From PFL25 sp046260155 (GTDB taxonomy: Bacteria > Chloroflexota > Anaerolineae > Anaerolineales > UBA4823): a stretch of 64,000 nucleotides of DNA. Below, in pieces: positions 62,139-64,000 of this stretch. The position numbers were made by a program, and so were the translations under genes. The notes beneath the pieces are model-generated. The model worked only from the letters and a program-made list of their open reading frames with translations, was not told where the DNA came from and did not search any database. The DNA is taken from positions 1-64,000 of the forward strand of contig JBJYXV010000028.1 in the NCBI GenBank assembly GCA_046260155.1. The letters run 5' to 3'. Numbering within the stretch: position 1 is the first letter of the stretch; each line of letters opens with the position of its first letter.

Positions 62139-63353
62139 TTATTTGTCAAGGGAGACCAGCAGATCCCGCAGCGCATGGGCGATTTCCACCAACTTGGATG
62201 TGTCGACCAGGGCAGGGATGTCCTGTGCGGTGTGAGTGACATAGGTTGATAAATATAGAAATTTCTCTGAGGTGATCGCCAGGGCTGGACGCTGGTGCAT
62301 GATGAACAGCGAGTGATCGGATTGGTACCATTGCTCCCCTTCCAGGAATCCCTTGTTTGCCGGGAAGCATTTATATACTGCGCGGGCTATTTCGCTTGGG
62401 CAGTCATAAAGGGAATATGCAGTTTTTCCATCCACGTAACCTGCACCATCCAGGTTGATCCCCATGAACACATCTTCCATCTGGTTGGGATTGGACCTTA
62501 AATAGAGCAATTCACCCGGCGCAGAGTAGTAATCTTCACCATTTAAGGCTACGATTTCGATCGTTTTTGTGAAGGAAATTTCCTGGAGCAATTCTGCCAG
62601 CAGGAGCAGGGAGATCACGCCAGTGGCATTATCCAGAGCACCAGGTGTATTGATCTTGGCATCGATATGAGCAAACAAGACGATCTTTGTATGGGGGTCT
62701 CGACCCTTGCGTGCGACTACATTACAGCCTGATGATGGCCGGCGGGTGGCTTCAAAATTCAAGACTACCTGGTTTCCCACCTGCTGTGCAATCCTGCGTC
62801 CTTCTTCCTCCGTGGTGTAGACGGAAGGGATATCAAAATCACCATCTTCGAATAGAGGGAATGGGTAGATGCCTCCAGCCAGTTCCGGATTGCGAGAAGT
62901 AGCAGAGAGGATCGCCCGGGGTGCTTTTTCCTCCACCAGGGCGATGATCTGCTGGTGAATTTCCGGATTGTAGAAGGTGAAATTCTTCGGCATCAGCTGC
63001 TCCTTGGCGATCTCGCCGTGCAGCAGGAGGATGCTCCCTGGAATGTCCTGGTTCTCCAATTCATCCAGTGTGGAGGCAGCTGACAGGGGGGCTGTGGCTT
63101 TACAGCCCAGGCTGTAGGGGCTGATAAATGCCGGGAACGGTTGGCCATTTATTGTCAGCTCAAGATCCTCATGGCTCCAATCGATGCATTCAAACTCGGG
63201 TGTTTCGGTTTCAAAACCAAAAGCAGAAATTGCCTCGGCGAAGAAATCGGTAGCCAGCTGGTTTCCTTGAGAGCCAACACAGCGGTTATTAATTTCAGCG
63301 CACAGCTTATCCAGGTAAAATTTGGTTTTATTGCCAACCGGTGTATTTGTCAT
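62139..63353 (-). CDS. M28-family aminopeptidase
   Basis: A 404-residue zinc peptidase. The first zinc ligands are in LFAHIDAKINTPGALDNATG (His, bridging Asp), the catalytic Glu pair region is NGEDYYSAPGE, the second Asp is in GINLDGAGY, and the last His is in STYVTHTAQDIP. A protease-associated-like insertion precedes the core. There is no signal peptide, so it is probably cytoplasmic, which is less usual for M28 enzymes. AGGAG supports the ATG at 63353. It likely releases N-terminal amino acids from peptides. Confidence 0.88.
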   Translation of the reverse strand: MTNTPVGNKTKFYLDKLCAEINNRCVGSQGNQLATDFFAEAISAFGFETETPEFECIDWSHEDLELTINGQPFPAFISPYSLGCKATAPLSAASTLDELENQDIPGSILLLHGEIAKEQLMPKNFTFYNPEIHQQIIALVEEKAPRAILSATSRNPELAGGIYPFPLFEDGDFDIPSVYTTEEEGRRIAQQVGNQVVLNFEATRRPSSGCNVVARKGRDPHTKIVLFAHIDAKINTPGALDNATGVISLLLLAELLQEISFTKTIEIVALNGEDYYSAPGELLYLRSNPNQMEDVFMGINLDGAGYVDGKTAYSLYDCPSEIARAVYKCFPANKGFLEGEQWYQSDHSLFIMHQRPALAITSEKFLYLSTYVTHTAQDIPALVDTSKLVEIAHALRDLLVSLDK

Positions 63354-63547
63354 TTGTACTCCTGGGGGTTTTGTCCTGGTACCAACATCTTACCTTCCGC
63401 AGGTGATCGAATTGGTTGAATCCTATCACACCAGTTTTTGTTTCAGGGATTATGGTTAATCGCTGGAAGGGAGATACAAAGATGGACTGGTGCGGTTAAT
63501 CAAGTAAAATTAGCCTTAGCGACGTATTTCGAAAGGAGGATGTGAAA

Positions 63548-63970
63548 ATGAAGCGGCCTGATGGTGTAACTGCGATCGCGGTCTGGTTTTTTGTAGATGC
63601 AATCTTCATGTTGTTTTTTGCCTGCCTGCTGGTGGCTGTCCCGGTGAGTGGGGTGATTAGAGAGATCAACGATCCAATCGGTGAATTCTGGGCTGTATTC
63701 GGCCTGACCTGTGGTGTAATCTTCATCCTGGTAGGCGGATTACTCTCAGTTTTTGCTGGATGGGGTTTACTTCGTCTGAAAGAATGGGCTCGCTGGCTGG
63801 CTATCATCCTCGGGATTTTCAGCCTGTTTGCTTTTCCAATCGGTACCGTGATTGGTGCGCTGATCATCTGGTACCTATTGAAAGCAGATGTACGCGCAGC
63901 ATTTGAGCTATCAGATGCAGAAATGCTGCCTGAAGAGCCAGAAGTGGTTGATCCTCAGGAACCTGCCTGA
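63548..63970 (+). CDS. Small multi-helix membrane protein
   Basis: A 140-residue membrane protein with about four helices; the second half has the pattern GWGLLRLKEWARWLAIILGIFSLFAFPIGTVIGALIIWYLLKADVRAAF, found in several small unclassified membrane proteins. A short acidic tail (PEEPEVVDPQEPA) is probably cytoplasmic. GGAGG 8 bp before the ATG at 63548 decides the start over a GTG at 63542. The function is unknown. Confidence 0.8.
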   Translation: MKRPDGVTAIAVWFFVDAIFMLFFACLLVAVPVSGVIREINDPIGEFWAVFGLTCGVIFILVGGLLSVFAGWGLLRLKEWARWLAIILGIFSLFAFPIGTVIGALIIWYLLKADVRAAFELSDAEMLPEEPEVVDPQEPA

Positions 63971-64000
63971 AGAATCAAGATCCGAAAACAGGTTAGGCTT

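Noticed and set aside
1..64000. tRNA, rRNA, CRISPR array or prophage
   Set aside because: No tRNA-like arms, rRNA sequence, regularly spaced repeats or phage genes were noticed on reading through.

Overview
The window looks like a chromosomal segment of a Chloroflexota bacterium, most likely Anaerolineae. The evidence is the gene content (a complete 14-gene nuo operon, single-chain glycyl-tRNA synthetase, a linked dnaG-rpoD pair, Pro/Thr-rich lipoproteins with SH3b domains, a secreted protein ending in a YLPLTLRN-type tail) and moderate GC with ordinary sigma-70 promoters. The assignment is inferred; no rRNA or tRNA gene was seen to fix it.

Layout. 1-375: a 79-bp direct repeat and intergenic repeat debris. 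376-5421: an MFS transporter, then a thiol-redox group made of a thioredoxin-like lipoprotein whose first active-site Cys is replaced by an in-frame TGA with a SECIS-like hairpin behind it (a probable selenoprotein), a one-Cys peroxiredoxin, and a DsbA-like domain fused to an NhaA antiporter. 5605-16513: glyQS, an unrecognised gene and a DEDDh exonuclease on the minus strand, then dnaG, rpoD and a polytopic membrane protein. 16536-31432: nuoABCDEFGHIJKLMN behind one consensus promoter and closed by a strong bidirectional terminator. 31456-35854: lipA, long-form nfeD, an acyl-CoA dehydrogenase and a cold-shock gene with a terminator hairpin in its leader. 35962-38567: a P-loop protein, an unknown protein and a ComEC-like metallo-beta-lactamase protein.

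38591-41611: a UbiD-family decarboxylase plus split aconitase X (large and small subunits). This is the gene set of the two signature steps of the archaeal-type mevalonate pathway. 41639-44243 (minus): an acyl-CoA ligase, an SCP2-like protein and a MoaD-like protein whose Gly-Gly is followed by a 21-residue tail. 44479-49075: an ABC exporter operon (duplicated FtsX/MacB permease, HlyD-type lipoprotein, ATPase) behind a promoter overlapped by two DtxR-like palindromes. 49117-53151: a tungsten-type aldehyde:ferredoxin oxidoreductase and a DUF885 lipoprotein.

53634-53829: a compact minus-strand unit (promoter, Shine-Dalgarno, 19-codon Lys/Asp-only ORF, terminator) that standard gene callers would miss. 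54059-58717: a GNAT acetyltransferase, an ECF sigma/anti-sigma pair, a methyltransferase, an unknown protein and an SH3b lipoprotein. 59308-63970: a secreted seven-repeat protein, a membrane protein/winged-helix regulator operon with a perfect consensus promoter, an M28 peptidase and a small membrane protein.

The strongest candidates for something undescribed are the Sec-thioredoxin lipoprotein with its redox neighbours, the AcnX/UbiD mevalonate-type cluster, and the lysine-rich microprotein unit. All functional statements rest on reading motifs by eye; no database or folding program was used.
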